A stretch of DNA of 64,000 bases from Bacteroidota bacterium (GCA_947449315.1 CANFRC010000010.1:1-64000), one strand, 5' to 3'; counted from the first letter of the stretch, positions 27,152 to 37,304 are shown. Notes: generated by a model from the sequence alone, not told the origin. Translations and numbers: made by a program.

Positions 27152-30082
27152 TTATTTAACTACATCATAAATTACTTGTTGAATCTTTGTTCTGATTCCT
27201 GACTTAGCTAATTTATTATCATCGGCATCTGGAAAAACTCTATTGGAAAGAAAAATATATACTAATTGATTTTGAGGATCGGCCCAAGCCAATGTACCTG
27301 TAAATCCAGCATGTCCAAAACTTAAATAGGAAACACAATCACAAACCGGACTTTCTTTTTCCTTGCTGATTTCGGGCTTATCAAATCCAATCGCTCTTCT
27401 GTTATTTATGCAATATTGACATTTGGTGAATTCTTTAACCGTTGAAGAATCAATATAGCGAACACCACCGTATTCGCCCTTGTTCAAATACATTTGCATC
27501 AAAACACCCAGATCATTTGCATCAGAAAAAACACCTGCATGCCCGCCAACACCACCTAACATTGCAGCTCCTTGATCGTGTACATCTCCATGTACAAGTT
27601 GTTTTCGGAATTTAGCATCTAATTCTGTCGGAGGTATTCTATCTAGCTCAAATCTGGCCATTGGTTTATACCCCATTGTGGTTAATCCCATTGGTGAATA
27701 AAATGTTTTTTGAACATACACATTCAATGTATTTTGTGTTTGATCTTCAATGATCTTCTTCAGGAAATAATAGCCCAAATCACTGTAAACATATTTACCA
27801 ACATCCTTTACAGGAGATGCTATAATTTGTTTATAAATTGTATCCTCATAATTTTTGTTGATGTATAAATCATTTGCAACCCGTTTTGTATAAAAATCAT
27901 TCGGCGTTTTATTGTAAATACCCGTTTTATACGTTCCATCTTTATTGACTGTTTTTGTCCAGAATGGGATCCAATCTTTTAACCCTGCCTGATGGGTCAT
28001 CATTTCCCGAATGACCATGTTTTGCTTGTTGCTTCCTTCTAATTGAGGTAAATAAGAGCATAAATTTTCATCCAGATTTATTTTTCCTTCATCTACCAAT
28101 CTCATCACACTCAATGTAGATGCGGCTATTTTTGTGACTGATGCAATATCGTAAATGTCATCATTCTTTACTTTAATTTTATTTTCATAGGTGTGGTATC
28201 CAAAAGATTTTTGGTAGATCACTTTTCCGTTTTTTGCTACAAAGATTTGACAACCCGGATAAACCTTGTCTTTAATCCCTTTTAAAGCAATACTATCAAT
28301 TCGTGAGAATGCCTTTGAATTAGCACCCAACTCTTCAGGAATCGTATATTTAAAACGAATCGCTTTCGTTTCTATTCCCATCCCTTGTTTGAAATAAGCC
28401 GTTGGACTAACAGATAATTTTCCTTGAGATGCAATTCCTCCAAAAATCAATTGAGCTGAATAACTCTCGCTGTAATCATTGTCTTCATAGCTCATAATCA
28501 CTCCATCCGCAAATTGAAGACTGTCTAATTTGGCAAGGATGTATGGATTTGCAGCCACGTTCACAATTACCTTCGATTGTTTCATGACTGCTTTTAACAT
28601 CGACACTATCTGAGGTGTTAATCCAAAATCTTTGTCAGGTTTATTGTTGGTGTTGTTAACATGAACAATCACCAAATTAAAATCCTTTAACTTCTTCAGC
28701 ACACTATCAAAGGCTAGCTGCTTGGCATCTTTATCAATTCCAAAATGTGTTACAGGAGCATAATTTGATAATGTTTTTTGAAAAATATTCAATTCTTTAT
28801 ACCCTAAAGACAATGATGCGATCCTTAATGAGTCTAGTTTTTGTAATGGAACAATATTGTTTTTATTTTGGAGTAATGTCAAAGAAGCTTCAGTTAGTTT
28901 CCGGTTGATCAACTCTGCTTGTGGAGTGTTCAGATCCTTCGTCAGATTTTTCAATTGTACTTTCGAATAATGATTTAATCCTGCCCATTGTTTCACCAAT
29001 AATATTTTCATGCAACGGTCATCTATTTCCTTTTGTGAAATTTCACCTCGCTCAATTGCTGCTTTTATTTCTTTGATGCCAGTTGGCACATCCTCTGGAA
29101 ACAATAAAACATCATTCCCTGCAATCAAGGCTTTTACTTCCACTTCACCTGGCTTGTAAAATTTACTAACTCCTTTCATATTCAATGCATCGGTAAAGAT
29201 CAAACCTTTAAATCCCAATGTATCTTTCAATAACCCTGAAACAATACTTTTTGTCAATGTAGACGCTTGATTAGGAGTGGTATCCAAAGCAGGAATCGAT
29301 AAGTGCGCTACCATCATGCTTCCCAATCCTTGCGCAATCAATTCTTTGAAAGGATATAATTCCAGGGTATCCAACCGAGCTCTTGATGATTTTATGGTTG
29401 GTAATGTTTTATGTGAATCGCTGTCTGTATCGCCATGTCCTGGAAAATGCTTACCGCAAGCAAGCACATGATTATCCTGCATCCCCTTCATATACATCAA
29501 GGCTTTTTTTGTGACATTCAATTTATTTTCTCCAAAGGAACGATTTCCGATTACTGGATTCAAAGGATTGTTATTGATATCGATGTCAGGTGCAAAATTC
29601 ACTTGCATCCCCAAACGTTTTGTTTGACGGGCTATTTCAACGCCCATCTGATAAATAAGTGAATCGTTTTGTATGGCTCCCAATGTCATCTGACGTGGAA
29701 ATTTTGTAGTGCTATCTAATCGCATTGCAAGTCCCCATTCGGCATCCATAGAAATCAACAAGGGTACTTTACTACAGGATTGGTAACAATTACTCAGCAT
29801 TGCTTGACGAACAGGCCCTCCCTGAAAAAATATCAATCCACCAATCTTATATTCATCCACTAGCTTTTTTATCTCTTTCACATGCGTTTTATCCTTATTA
29901 GAATAGGCTGCAACCATAAATAATTGAGCAATACGTTCATCGGGGGATAACGTTTTGAAAACAGAATCCGCCCATCGGTTATCGTTACCTAAAAACGGAG
30001 GATCTTGCTTTTGAAATTTAGGTATAAAGCTGAAAGAAACAATGGAAAGAATAAAGAGTATGGAAAAAATGATTTTTTTCAT
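27152..30082 (-). CDS. GH3 beta-N-acetylglucosaminidase-like protein fused to a beta-lactamase-type serine hydrolase
   Basis: The 976-aa secreted fusion has a signal peptide. A GH3 domain (about 35-560) follows with KHFPGHGDTDSDSH and nucleophile aspartate in GLIFTDALNMKG, the NagZ pattern. Next comes a serine hydrolase of the class C beta-lactamase/DD-peptidase fold (about 600-976) with catalytic SVTK near residue 650, a YSDLGYYFL motif and a late HAGFTG. It probably trims peptidoglycan fragments, cutting GlcNAc-anhydroMurNAc and acting on a peptide or ester. This fusion is widespread in Bacteroidota. The upstream 181 bases, divergent from 30264, hold no recognisable promoter box. Confidence 0.88.
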   Translation of the reverse strand: MKKIIFSILFILSIVSFSFIPKFQKQDPPFLGNDNRWADSVFKTLSPDERIAQLFMVAAYSNKDKTHVKEIKKLVDEYKIGGLIFFQGGPVRQAMLSNCYQSCSKVPLLISMDAEWGLAMRLDSTTKFPRQMTLGAIQNDSLIYQMGVEIARQTKRLGMQVNFAPDIDINNNPLNPVIGNRSFGENKLNVTKKALMYMKGMQDNHVLACGKHFPGHGDTDSDSHKTLPTIKSSRARLDTLELYPFKELIAQGLGSMMVAHLSIPALDTTPNQASTLTKSIVSGLLKDTLGFKGLIFTDALNMKGVSKFYKPGEVEVKALIAGNDVLLFPEDVPTGIKEIKAAIERGEISQKEIDDRCMKILLVKQWAGLNHYSKVQLKNLTKDLNTPQAELINRKLTEASLTLLQNKNNIVPLQKLDSLRIASLSLGYKELNIFQKTLSNYAPVTHFGIDKDAKQLAFDSVLKKLKDFNLVIVHVNNTNNKPDKDFGLTPQIVSMLKAVMKQSKVIVNVAANPYILAKLDSLQFADGVIMSYEDNDYSESYSAQLIFGGIASQGKLSVSPTAYFKQGMGIETKAIRFKYTIPEELGANSKAFSRIDSIALKGIKDKVYPGCQIFVAKNGKVIYQKSFGYHTYENKIKVKNDDIYDIASVTKIAASTLSVMRLVDEGKINLDENLCSYLPQLEGSNKQNMVIREMMTHQAGLKDWIPFWTKTVNKDGTYKTGIYNKTPNDFYTKRVANDLYINKNYEDTIYKQIIASPVKDVGKYVYSDLGYYFLKKIIEDQTQNTLNVYVQKTFYSPMGLTTMGYKPMARFELDRIPPTELDAKFRKQLVHGDVHDQGAAMLGGVGGHAGVFSDANDLGVLMQMYLNKGEYGGVRYIDSSTVKEFTKCQYCINNRRAIGFDKPEISKEKESPVCDCVSYLSFGHAGFTGTLAWADPQNQLVYIFLSNRVFPDADDNKLAKSGIRTKIQQVIYDVVK

Positions 30083-30263
30083 TAATAGAAGTTGATTTTA
30101 AATTATTGCGACACACAATATTCACGCTAAAATTAGTCTTAATAAAAGGGTCACTTAATAATTATGAATTTAACTTTTCAACTTTTGAATGTTAATTGAA
30201 AAAGGGGCGTAACGATCAGACAGACTAAACATTTACGGAATTTTGCAGAGAAACAAATTTGAT

Positions 30264-30620
30264 ATGTACAAAAAACTCTTTAAAATAATGGTATTGATGA
30301 TTAGTGTTCTCACACTGAATCTCCTGACAGGGTTTATAACCAATTATATTGTTCATTACAAAATAGAATTAAGCCCCTATAAATTCACCGCTATAGCAAT
30401 GCTGACGCTGGTGTTTATCCTTGTTCCTGCCTATAGTTACATGAGTGGTAAAATTGAAGTTCTTGTTGCCCGTGTGCTTGTATCTGGTAGCAACTCGTTT
30501 GGAAAAATCATTGGTTTACTTTTATCATTTTCAATCATTTTCATCTTCCTGTTTGCCATTTATCTTAACAATTGGTTCAACATCAATTTACTGGTAATCT
30601 TAAAAAATAAATTTCTCTAA
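30264..30620 (+). CDS. Small membrane protein of unknown function
   Basis: The 118-aa protein has three hydrophobic segments: IMVLMISVLTLNLLTGFI, FTAIAMLTLVFILVPAYSYM and IIGLLLSFSIIFIFLFAIYL. Between them lie short basic loops. I recognise no family. ATG 30264 (MYKKLFKI) is preferred over an in-frame TTG at 30243 because it gives a normal positively charged front. It precedes mutL by 101 bases, but mutL has its own promoter box, so a shared role is not implied. Confidence 0.6.
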   Translation: MYKKLFKIMVLMISVLTLNLLTGFITNYIVHYKIELSPYKFTAIAMLTLVFILVPAYSYMSGKIEVLVARVLVSGSNSFGKIIGLLLSFSIIFIFLFAIYLNNWFNINLLVILKNKFL

Positions 30621-30697
30621 AAGGCTCATCTTTAGAAGGGAAGCTTGCCAGTCTTCAGCTTCTTTCTGACAATTCGTCTGCATTCAATTAATAGTAT

Positions 30698-30705
30698 TAT
30701 TTTTG
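30698..30705 (+). promoter_or_regulatory. mutL promoter -7 box
   Basis: TATTTTTG matches TAnnTTTG and lies 16 bases before the mutL ATG at 30722, giving a leader of only about 10 bases. Confidence 0.45.
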
Positions 30706-30721
30706 TATTTAATATACCGAT

Positions 30722-32569
30722 ATGTCAGACATTATTCATCTTTTACCCGATTCAGTAGCCAATCAAATTGCGGCAGGAGAAGTCGTTCAACGACCGGCTT
30801 CTGCAGTGAAGGAATTGATGGAAAATGCGCTGGATGCAGGAAGCAGTAAAATAAAGTTGATACTAAAAGATGCCGGAAAGACACTTATTCAGGTAATAGA
30901 TACAGGTTGCGGAATGAGTGAAACAGATGCAAGAATGAGTTTTGAGCGTCATGCAACATCCAAGATCAGAAAAGCTGATGACCTATTTGCCATTCGAACA
31001 ATGGGCTTTCGAGGGGAGGCTTTGGCTTCGATAGCTGCCATCGCTCAAGTTGAGATGAAAACAAGAAGGATTGGCGACGAAACAGGAATTCTGATCGAAA
31101 TTGAGGGAAGTGAAATAAAAAATCAGGAAACAATCAGTAGCCCTGAAGGAACAAGCATATCCATAAAAAACCTGTTTTACAATGTTCCTGCCCGAAGAAA
31201 TTTTTTGAAAACAGATTCGGTAGAATTACGACATATTATTGATGAGTTTCAACGCGTTGCTATACCCAATCCATCTGTTGCTTTCAGCCTTCATCACAAT
31301 AACACGGAAGTATTTCATTTAGAACCTGGAACCATGAAACAACGGCTGATGAGCATCTTCGGGAGCTCATACAATACTCGCCTGGTGCCTGTTGAAGAAG
31401 ATACGGCCATTGTGAAAATTAAAGGCTTTGTGATTAAACCTGATTTCGCAAAAAAAACACGAGGCGAACAGTTTTTCTTTTTAAATAAACGATTTATTAA
31501 AAGTCCATATCTGCATCATGCTGTTCAGTCTGCTTTCGAGCAATTATTACCAAGCGACAGTTTTGCTTCCTACTTTCTGATGTTGGATGTAGATCCGAAG
31601 ACTATCGATATTAATATCCATCCCACAAAAACGGAAGTAAAGTTTGAAGATGAAAAAGCGATTTATGCTTTTTTGCGCTCAGCAATAAAAAAATCCTTAG
31701 GGCAATTCAACATCTCGCCAAGCCTAGATTTTGATCAGGAAGCACATTTGTATAACATGCCTTTGAAACCTATTGATGGTATTTATAAACAACCCACTAT
31801 TAAAGTTGACCAAAACTATAATCCATTCAAAACCGATCCTTCATCTGCTTCAAAAGATTCGGAACGCGAACTGTCTAACAGAGGAAATTGGGAAAAAATG
31901 TATTCTCGGCATGCTGACAACCAATTAGAATTTGAAATAAAAAAAGAAGAGGACAGCCAACAAACAATCAATACCAATTGGGATAATGAATTGCATGAGT
32001 CAAATAAAAAATCAACCTATCAGCTCCATAACAAATATATTCTTTCTCATATAAAAACCGGCTTTATGGTGATCGACCAGCAAGGAGCGCATGAGCGAAT
32101 TTTGTATGAGCAGATCCTAGAAAATTTTGAGAAACATAAATCAGTAACGCAACAGGAATTATTTCCGAAAACCATTGAATTGAACGCTTCCGACTTTGAA
32201 CTGGTGAAAGAACTTCATTCTGAAATTCAAGCATTGGGATTCGACATCAGCGAATTTGGCAAGAATACATTTATTATCCATGGCGTTCCTGCTGATACCG
32301 CAGAATATGATTCTTCGACTTTATTAGAAGGATTGATTGAAAATTACAAACAAAATTTGTTGGAATTAAAATCAGAAAAACGAGAAAATCTTGCCCGTTC
32401 CATGGCAAGAAACATGGCAATTAAATCAGGAAAGTCATTAACACAGGAAGAAATGAACAAACTCATTGATGAATTGTTTGCTTGTAAAATGCCCTACAGT
32501 ACTCCATCTGGAAAACCAACAATAACAACATTTTCCAGTGATGATTTGGATAAAAGATTTAAAAAATAA
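30722..32569 (+). CDS. mutL: DNA mismatch repair protein MutL
   Basis: The 615-aa protein has the GHKL ATPase N-terminus: IAAGEVVQRPASAVKELMENALDAG in two parts near 17-41, DTGCGM and GFRGEALASI. The transducer domain has the KRFIKSP and HPTKTEVKF motifs. The C-terminal dimerisation domain lies beyond a variable linker (about 340-430). The canonical endonuclease motif DQHAxxERxxxE appears as DQQGAHERILYE, and the CPHGRP element as MPYSTPSGKP, so nicking activity is uncertain. It couples MutS mismatch recognition to repair. The two rhomboid genes follow directly. Confidence 0.96.
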   Translation: MSDIIHLLPDSVANQIAAGEVVQRPASAVKELMENALDAGSSKIKLILKDAGKTLIQVIDTGCGMSETDARMSFERHATSKIRKADDLFAIRTMGFRGEALASIAAIAQVEMKTRRIGDETGILIEIEGSEIKNQETISSPEGTSISIKNLFYNVPARRNFLKTDSVELRHIIDEFQRVAIPNPSVAFSLHHNNTEVFHLEPGTMKQRLMSIFGSSYNTRLVPVEEDTAIVKIKGFVIKPDFAKKTRGEQFFFLNKRFIKSPYLHHAVQSAFEQLLPSDSFASYFLMLDVDPKTIDINIHPTKTEVKFEDEKAIYAFLRSAIKKSLGQFNISPSLDFDQEAHLYNMPLKPIDGIYKQPTIKVDQNYNPFKTDPSSASKDSERELSNRGNWEKMYSRHADNQLEFEIKKEEDSQQTINTNWDNELHESNKKSTYQLHNKYILSHIKTGFMVIDQQGAHERILYEQILENFEKHKSVTQQELFPKTIELNASDFELVKELHSEIQALGFDISEFGKNTFIIHGVPADTAEYDSSTLLEGLIENYKQNLLELKSEKRENLARSMARNMAIKSGKSLTQEEMNKLIDELFACKMPYSTPSGKPTITTFSSDDLDKRFKK

Positions 32570-32607
32570 AAAACATCAAGTAGTTAGTTAAAAAATAAAA
32601 ACAAAAA

Positions 32608-33360
32608 ATGTCCTATCAGCAATATCGTCCTAATCGTTTTAGTGTGCTGCCACCAGTCGTTAAAAATCTATTAATAATAAATGGATTATTTTTTCTAGCA
32701 TCAATGGTATTCAGCAGTAATCTGGGTATCGACCTTGACACCACGCTAGGATTGCACTACCCATTATCACAAGCCTTCCGACCATGGCAACTGGTTTCCT
32801 ACATGTTCATGCATGGAAGTTTTATGCATTTGTTTTTTAATATGTTCGCCTTATGGATGTTTGGAAATACACTTGAAAATTTATGGGGAAGTAAGCGTTT
32901 TTTAATTTATTATATGGTAACAGGCATTGGTGCGGCACTGATTCAAATGGCTGTTACCTATATCCGATTAATGCCTTTATATGAACAAGTAAGTCCGGAC
33001 ACTTTGAATATGATCATGACACAAGGTGCAGACATCATACAAAGTGGAAAAAATTTCATTGACCCTGTTGCAGGGGAAATAAATGGGCTCATAAATACTG
33101 CAACCATTGGAGCTTCGGGTGCAGTTTTTGGAATATTATTAGCTTTTGGAATGTTATTCCCGAACACAATGCTTTACATTTATTTCGCTATCCCAATAAA
33201 AGCAAAATGGTTCGTTATACTCTATGGTGCTATGGAATTATTTTCAGGTATTGCTAATAATCCAACTGATAACGTGGCCCATTTTGCTCACCTAGGTGGA
33301 ATGCTTTTCGGATTTATATTGATAAAGATCTGGCAAAAAAGGAGTAACAGTTTTTATTGA
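32608..33360 (+). CDS. Rhomboid-family intramembrane serine protease (first of two)
   Basis: The 250-aa multi-pass membrane protein has the rhomboid catalytic pair: serine S170 in GASGAVFG and histidine H228 in HFAHLGGMLFG. The upstream HLFFNMFALWMFG supplies the conserved HxxxN element. Rhomboids cut transmembrane substrates within the membrane. The insertion between helix 2 and the serine helix (about 115-160) is longer than in GlpG. It lies 38 bases after mutL and 3 bases before a second rhomboid gene. The substrate is unknown. Confidence 0.92.
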   Translation: MSYQQYRPNRFSVLPPVVKNLLIINGLFFLASMVFSSNLGIDLDTTLGLHYPLSQAFRPWQLVSYMFMHGSFMHLFFNMFALWMFGNTLENLWGSKRFLIYYMVTGIGAALIQMAVTYIRLMPLYEQVSPDTLNMIMTQGADIIQSGKNFIDPVAGEINGLINTATIGASGAVFGILLAFGMLFPNTMLYIYFAIPIKAKWFVILYGAMELFSGIANNPTDNVAHFAHLGGMLFGFILIKIWQKRSNSFY

Positions 33361-33363
33361 TCC

Positions 33364-34272
33364 ATGGCAAATACAATCATAGACGATTTTAACACCAAGA
33401 TTCGCAATGGTAATCCCATTACGCGACTAATAATTATTAATACCGCACTCTTTCTGCTGGTAAGCATTTTCAGGATACTCTCTTTCTTTAGCGGTGAATC
33501 AGGTATTTTTATTGTAATAGAAGATTTCATAAAAAATAACCTTGCACTTTCTTTGAGCTTTCATGGATTGACACTAAAACCATGGACTATCATAACCTAT
33601 ATGTTCACCCATTTTGCTCTGATGCATATTTTTTGGAACATGGTTACCTTGTATTGGTTCGGAGAAATACTATCGCAATACACAAATAAGAATAAAATAA
33701 TTCCACTTTATTTGTTCGGTGGAATTTGCGGAGCTTTGACAACCATTTTGATCTTTACAATTATTCCTCAGCTGCATAGTTTTATTGGAGTTCCGATCAT
33801 AGGAGCTTCTGCAGGTGTTACAGCAATTGTTATTGCTACAGCCACTTTAGTCCCGAATGTCAATATGAATTTAATGTTTATTGGGCCTGTAAAATTAGTT
33901 TACGTTGCTTTATTTGTTATTTTTATTGATGTCTTAAATATTGCCTCTTACGATAATATAGGAGGAAATATTTCACATCTGGGCGGAGCAGTGATAGGAT
34001 ACCTATTTATTGTTCAATATAAAAAGGGAAAAGACATGGCCAAAGGGCTGAATCGTTTTTTTGAATGGATAAAAAGCGTTTTAAAATCCGGTCCCAAAAG
34101 TAAAATGAAAGTGGCCTATAAAAGAGGCGTTTCGGATGAAGAATACAACTATAACAAAAAGAAAGAACAAGAACAAATTGACAAGATACTAGATAAGATT
34201 TCAAAATCCGGATACGAGAGTTTAACAAAAAGCGAGAAAGAGATTTTGTTTAAAGCCAGTAAAAATAAATAA
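33364..34272 (+). CDS. Rhomboid-family intramembrane serine protease (second of two)
   Basis: The 302-aa membrane protein is a diverged partner of the preceding gene. It has serine S149 in GASAGVTAI, histidine H205 in ISHLGGAVIGY and HIFWNMVTLYWFG. The motif is GASA instead of the usual GASG, a variant seen in other Bacteroidota. A soluble C-terminal tail of about 75 charged residues (with a K/E-rich region and SGYESLTKSEKEILFKAS) is extra; that ending resembles the tail common in Bacteroidota rhomboids. It is translationally close to its neighbour (3-base gap). Confidence 0.88.
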   Translation: MANTIIDDFNTKIRNGNPITRLIIINTALFLLVSIFRILSFFSGESGIFIVIEDFIKNNLALSLSFHGLTLKPWTIITYMFTHFALMHIFWNMVTLYWFGEILSQYTNKNKIIPLYLFGGICGALTTILIFTIIPQLHSFIGVPIIGASAGVTAIVIATATLVPNVNMNLMFIGPVKLVYVALFVIFIDVLNIASYDNIGGNISHLGGAVIGYLFIVQYKKGKDMAKGLNRFFEWIKSVLKSGPKSKMKVAYKRGVSDEEYNYNKKKEQEQIDKILDKISKSGYESLTKSEKEILFKASKNK

Positions 34273-34327
34273 AATAGTTGCGCTAATTTTTAATACATTA
34301 GTTAAAAGCCCAATACAATAAACAAAA

Positions 34328-35479
34328 TTGCAGAAAGAAGAAGACAACATACCACAACCTGAGATCAAAAAAAAGAAACGTAAAGGCAAACGATTCCTGT
34401 TTAATCAGATGGTAATGTTTTGCAACCATTTAGCCGCTGTTGCCTTACTAACATCCTATTTAGCTTCTCATGTAAGCCCTGAAAATTTCTGGTTCCTCGC
34501 TTTCTTTGGTCTAGCCTATCCTATTTTAGTAGTCATCAATTTATTATTTGTTTTATATTGGGCAATACAACTAAAAAAACGAAGCATTTATTCCTTTATC
34601 ATTATCATTGCTGGCTTCAGTAATCTTCATCATTACATTCAACTCTCTACAAATAAATCGCCCGATCATTCGAAAAAAATAATCAAAGTGATGTCCTACA
34701 ATGTGAAAGTATTTGACCTATATAATTGGAGTCATAATATTGAAACTAGGAAAAAGATGTTTCAGTTGATAAAGCATGAATCACCTGAAATTGCCTGTTT
34801 TCAAGAGTATTTTCATCGCGACAGTAGTAAATATGCTAATACTGACTCCTTGTTAAAGTTTTCTAACTTCAACTATTGCCATATTGAATATACTTCAACA
34901 GGCAGATTAAATCAACATTTTGGAATAGCAACATTCAGTTATTATCCAATAATCAATAAAGGAAAAATCAACTTTGGATATAATGGTAATAATGTTTGTA
35001 TTTATTCTGATATTGTTTTAGGGAAAGATACCGTTCGCGTTTACAACATGCATTTGCAATCAATTGCCTTTTCCCACGACGATTACAAATACATTGATGA
35101 TCTTCAAAAAGATGTTCAAGCGGAAGATGTAGAACATTCAAAAAATATCGTAAAACGATTAAAAAGAGCCTTCATAAAAAGAGCAAAACAAGCTGAATTA
35201 ATCGAATATAGTATTTCTTTATCCCCTTATCCTGTAATAGTTTGCGGCGATTTCAACGACACACCTAGCTCATACACTTACAATACAGTTTCCAAAAAAC
35301 TAACTGATTCATTTGTAGAAAGCGGCAATGGTTTTGGAAGAAGCTATGTTGGTGCATTCCCTTCCTTCAGGATAGATTACATATTACACAGCGACCAATT
35401 TATTGCCTACAATTTTAAAACAATACGTGAAGAGTTGTCTGACCACTACCCTATTATCACATCTCTAGAGAAACAATAA
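34328..35479 (+). CDS. Membrane-anchored endonuclease/exonuclease/phosphatase family protein
   Basis: The 383-aa protein has a basic cytoplasmic start (KKKKRKGKR), two hydrophobic segments (MVMFCNHLAAVALLTSYLA and FLAFFGLAYPILVVINLLF) with a short third one, then an EEP domain. The domain's motifs are VMSYNVKVFDLYNW, CFQEYF (metal-binding Glu), YNMHLQSI, VCGDFNDTP and the ending LSDHYPI. The fold cuts phosphodiesters or phosphomonoesters; the substrate may be nucleic acid, phospholipid or inositol phosphate. The start is TTG 34328, directly behind an in-frame stop; the next ATG (34409) would remove the basic lead. Confidence 0.85.
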   Translation: MQKEEDNIPQPEIKKKKRKGKRFLFNQMVMFCNHLAAVALLTSYLASHVSPENFWFLAFFGLAYPILVVINLLFVLYWAIQLKKRSIYSFIIIIAGFSNLHHYIQLSTNKSPDHSKKIIKVMSYNVKVFDLYNWSHNIETRKKMFQLIKHESPEIACFQEYFHRDSSKYANTDSLLKFSNFNYCHIEYTSTGRLNQHFGIATFSYYPIINKGKINFGYNGNNVCIYSDIVLGKDTVRVYNMHLQSIAFSHDDYKYIDDLQKDVQAEDVEHSKNIVKRLKRAFIKRAKQAELIEYSISLSPYPVIVCGDFNDTPSSYTYNTVSKKLTDSFVESGNGFGRSYVGAFPSFRIDYILHSDQFIAYNFKTIREELSDHYPIITSLEKQ

Positions 35480-35493
35480 ATAAAGCTTTTCAA

Positions 35494-37137
35494 TTATTTA
35501 TCCAATAATTTCTTTTTCGTTTTCTTAAGCGAAAGTAAATTCATTGAATTGGAACTTAAGCCGGAAATATTATTTTGAACTAACCTAACCACTTCATCAT
35601 AATACAAAGGAACAACCGGTGCGTTGTCCATTAACAATTGATCCATTTGTTGGTAGTAATCGTTTCGAATGGTATCGTTCAATTCACTTTGTGACTTTTC
35701 ATACAACAGATCAAATAGCGGATTATTATAGTGCGTGTAATTAAATCCTTTCGGACTCCAATTCTTACTGTAAAAAAGAGATAAGAAATTTTCTTTATCC
35801 GGATAATCACAAACCCAAGACTTTCGGAAAAAATTTATTTTTGAATTGGCGATTGCATCGGTTAATACTGTTGCTTTCTGAACATCAATTTTTATTGTAA
35901 TACCGAACTCTGCTAATTGAGATTGAATGTATTCCGCTAATTCTAAATATTGTTCTGTTGTAGCTAATGAAATATCGGGCAATCCTTTTCCATCAGGATA
36001 ACCAGCTTGTAATAATAATTCCTTCACTTTTTCAGGATTATAATCGTATCCTTTCACTATTGTCTCATTAAAAGAGGGCAAACCAGGAGGAATGAAACCT
36101 GCTGTAGCAGGCAAGCCCAAATTTTTACGCAAATACTTTACCATTTTTTTTCGATCGAAACCATAATTAATGGCTTGCCGAATCGCTTTTATTTTTAAGG
36201 GGGAATTTTTAGAAATTGGTAACTTTTCATCTATCAAAAAACCTAAATAATCCGTTTTTAAAAAAGGCTGGATCTGTAACTTGAATTTGCTTTTATAAGA
36301 ATCTTTCAATTCGCCATCTATGGTCAGCACTTTATCTGTATTAATTTCATCAATACCGGAAACCATATCAATATCTCCTTGCAAGAAACTAAGAAAAGAC
36401 GTCTCTTTGTCCTTAATAAAAGAAATAGAAACAGCATCCAAATATGGCAAGCGATTCCCATCTTCAAATTCAAAATATTTATCATTTCTAACAAAAACCA
36501 ATTTTGAACCTTCACTCCAAATTTTAAATTTAAATGGTCCTGTACCCACAGGATTTCTTCTAAAATCAGCACCATAATGCTCAACAACTTCTTTCGGGAT
36601 AACAGAAAAATATTTCATTGTTAAGATGCCAAGGAAAGGGGTAAACGGTTTCACTAAATGAATGATAAACGTACTGTCATCAGGAGCTTCAAAACCTTTT
36701 TGATTTTGCATGTCCACATTAGACAGTAATGAAGAAGCACTTGACACGATAGGGTCTAACAATCGATTGAAACTATATACAAAATCATTGGCAACCACTT
36801 TTCGACCTATCCCATTTTCAAAAAACTCATTGTCATGAAAATAAATATCTGTATGTAAATTAAAAGTATATGTTAACCCGTCTTCCGAGATTTTCCAAGT
36901 CTTTGCAATGGAAGGCTGAACAGAAAGCCTGTCACTCATCTCAAGCAAGCCGTTGTATAATTGATTGATTGCCCATACATTTTCAGTACTGCGTGCAGCT
37001 GCCGGATCAAGTGAACTTATTCCGGAGGACATATCGTTGTATTTAAAAACAGTTCTTGAATCCTTTTGCTTTTCATAATTAGATGAACAAGAAAAGAAGG
37101 AAAGAGCCAAAAAAAAATGTAGAAATTTCTTTATCAT
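35494..37137 (-). CDS. Oligopeptide ABC transporter substrate-binding lipoprotein
   Basis: The protein of about 547 aa has a lipoprotein signal with lipobox SFFSC, then the family 5 extracellular solute-binding domain. Typical features are ISSLDPAAARSTENVWAINQLYNGL, FHDNEFFENG, NPVGTGPFKF and a C-terminal YPDKENFLSLFYS. It binds peptides or other small solutes for an Opp/Dpp-type importer, whose permease and ATPase genes are not present here. ATG 37137 (MIKKFLHFF) gives the lipoprotein signal; an in-frame start at 37179 would add 14 unlikely residues. It is convergent with the preceding gene (14-base gap). Confidence 0.9.
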   Translation of the reverse strand: MIKKFLHFFLALSFFSCSSNYEKQKDSRTVFKYNDMSSGISSLDPAAARSTENVWAINQLYNGLLEMSDRLSVQPSIAKTWKISEDGLTYTFNLHTDIYFHDNEFFENGIGRKVVANDFVYSFNRLLDPIVSSASSLLSNVDMQNQKGFEAPDDSTFIIHLVKPFTPFLGILTMKYFSVIPKEVVEHYGADFRRNPVGTGPFKFKIWSEGSKLVFVRNDKYFEFEDGNRLPYLDAVSISFIKDKETSFLSFLQGDIDMVSGIDEINTDKVLTIDGELKDSYKSKFKLQIQPFLKTDYLGFLIDEKLPISKNSPLKIKAIRQAINYGFDRKKMVKYLRKNLGLPATAGFIPPGLPSFNETIVKGYDYNPEKVKELLLQAGYPDGKGLPDISLATTEQYLELAEYIQSQLAEFGITIKIDVQKATVLTDAIANSKINFFRKSWVCDYPDKENFLSLFYSKNWSPKGFNYTHYNNPLFDLLYEKSQSELNDTIRNDYYQQMDQLLMDNAPVVPLYYDEVVRLVQNNISGLSSNSMNLLSLKKTKKKLLDK

Positions 37138-37304
37138 AGAATTTATTTTAGGAATTGTTTTATTGCCTTCCCTAAGCAATAATCAGCTCCAGCTTAATAT
37201 GTTCAAGTTTAAGGAATCCTTTTACTGAAAGAATGCGGTTAAAAATTCAATTATCAACAGTTTTTAAACAATGAAGTAAAGCGCCCATTTAAAGAAGAAA
37301 TTCG

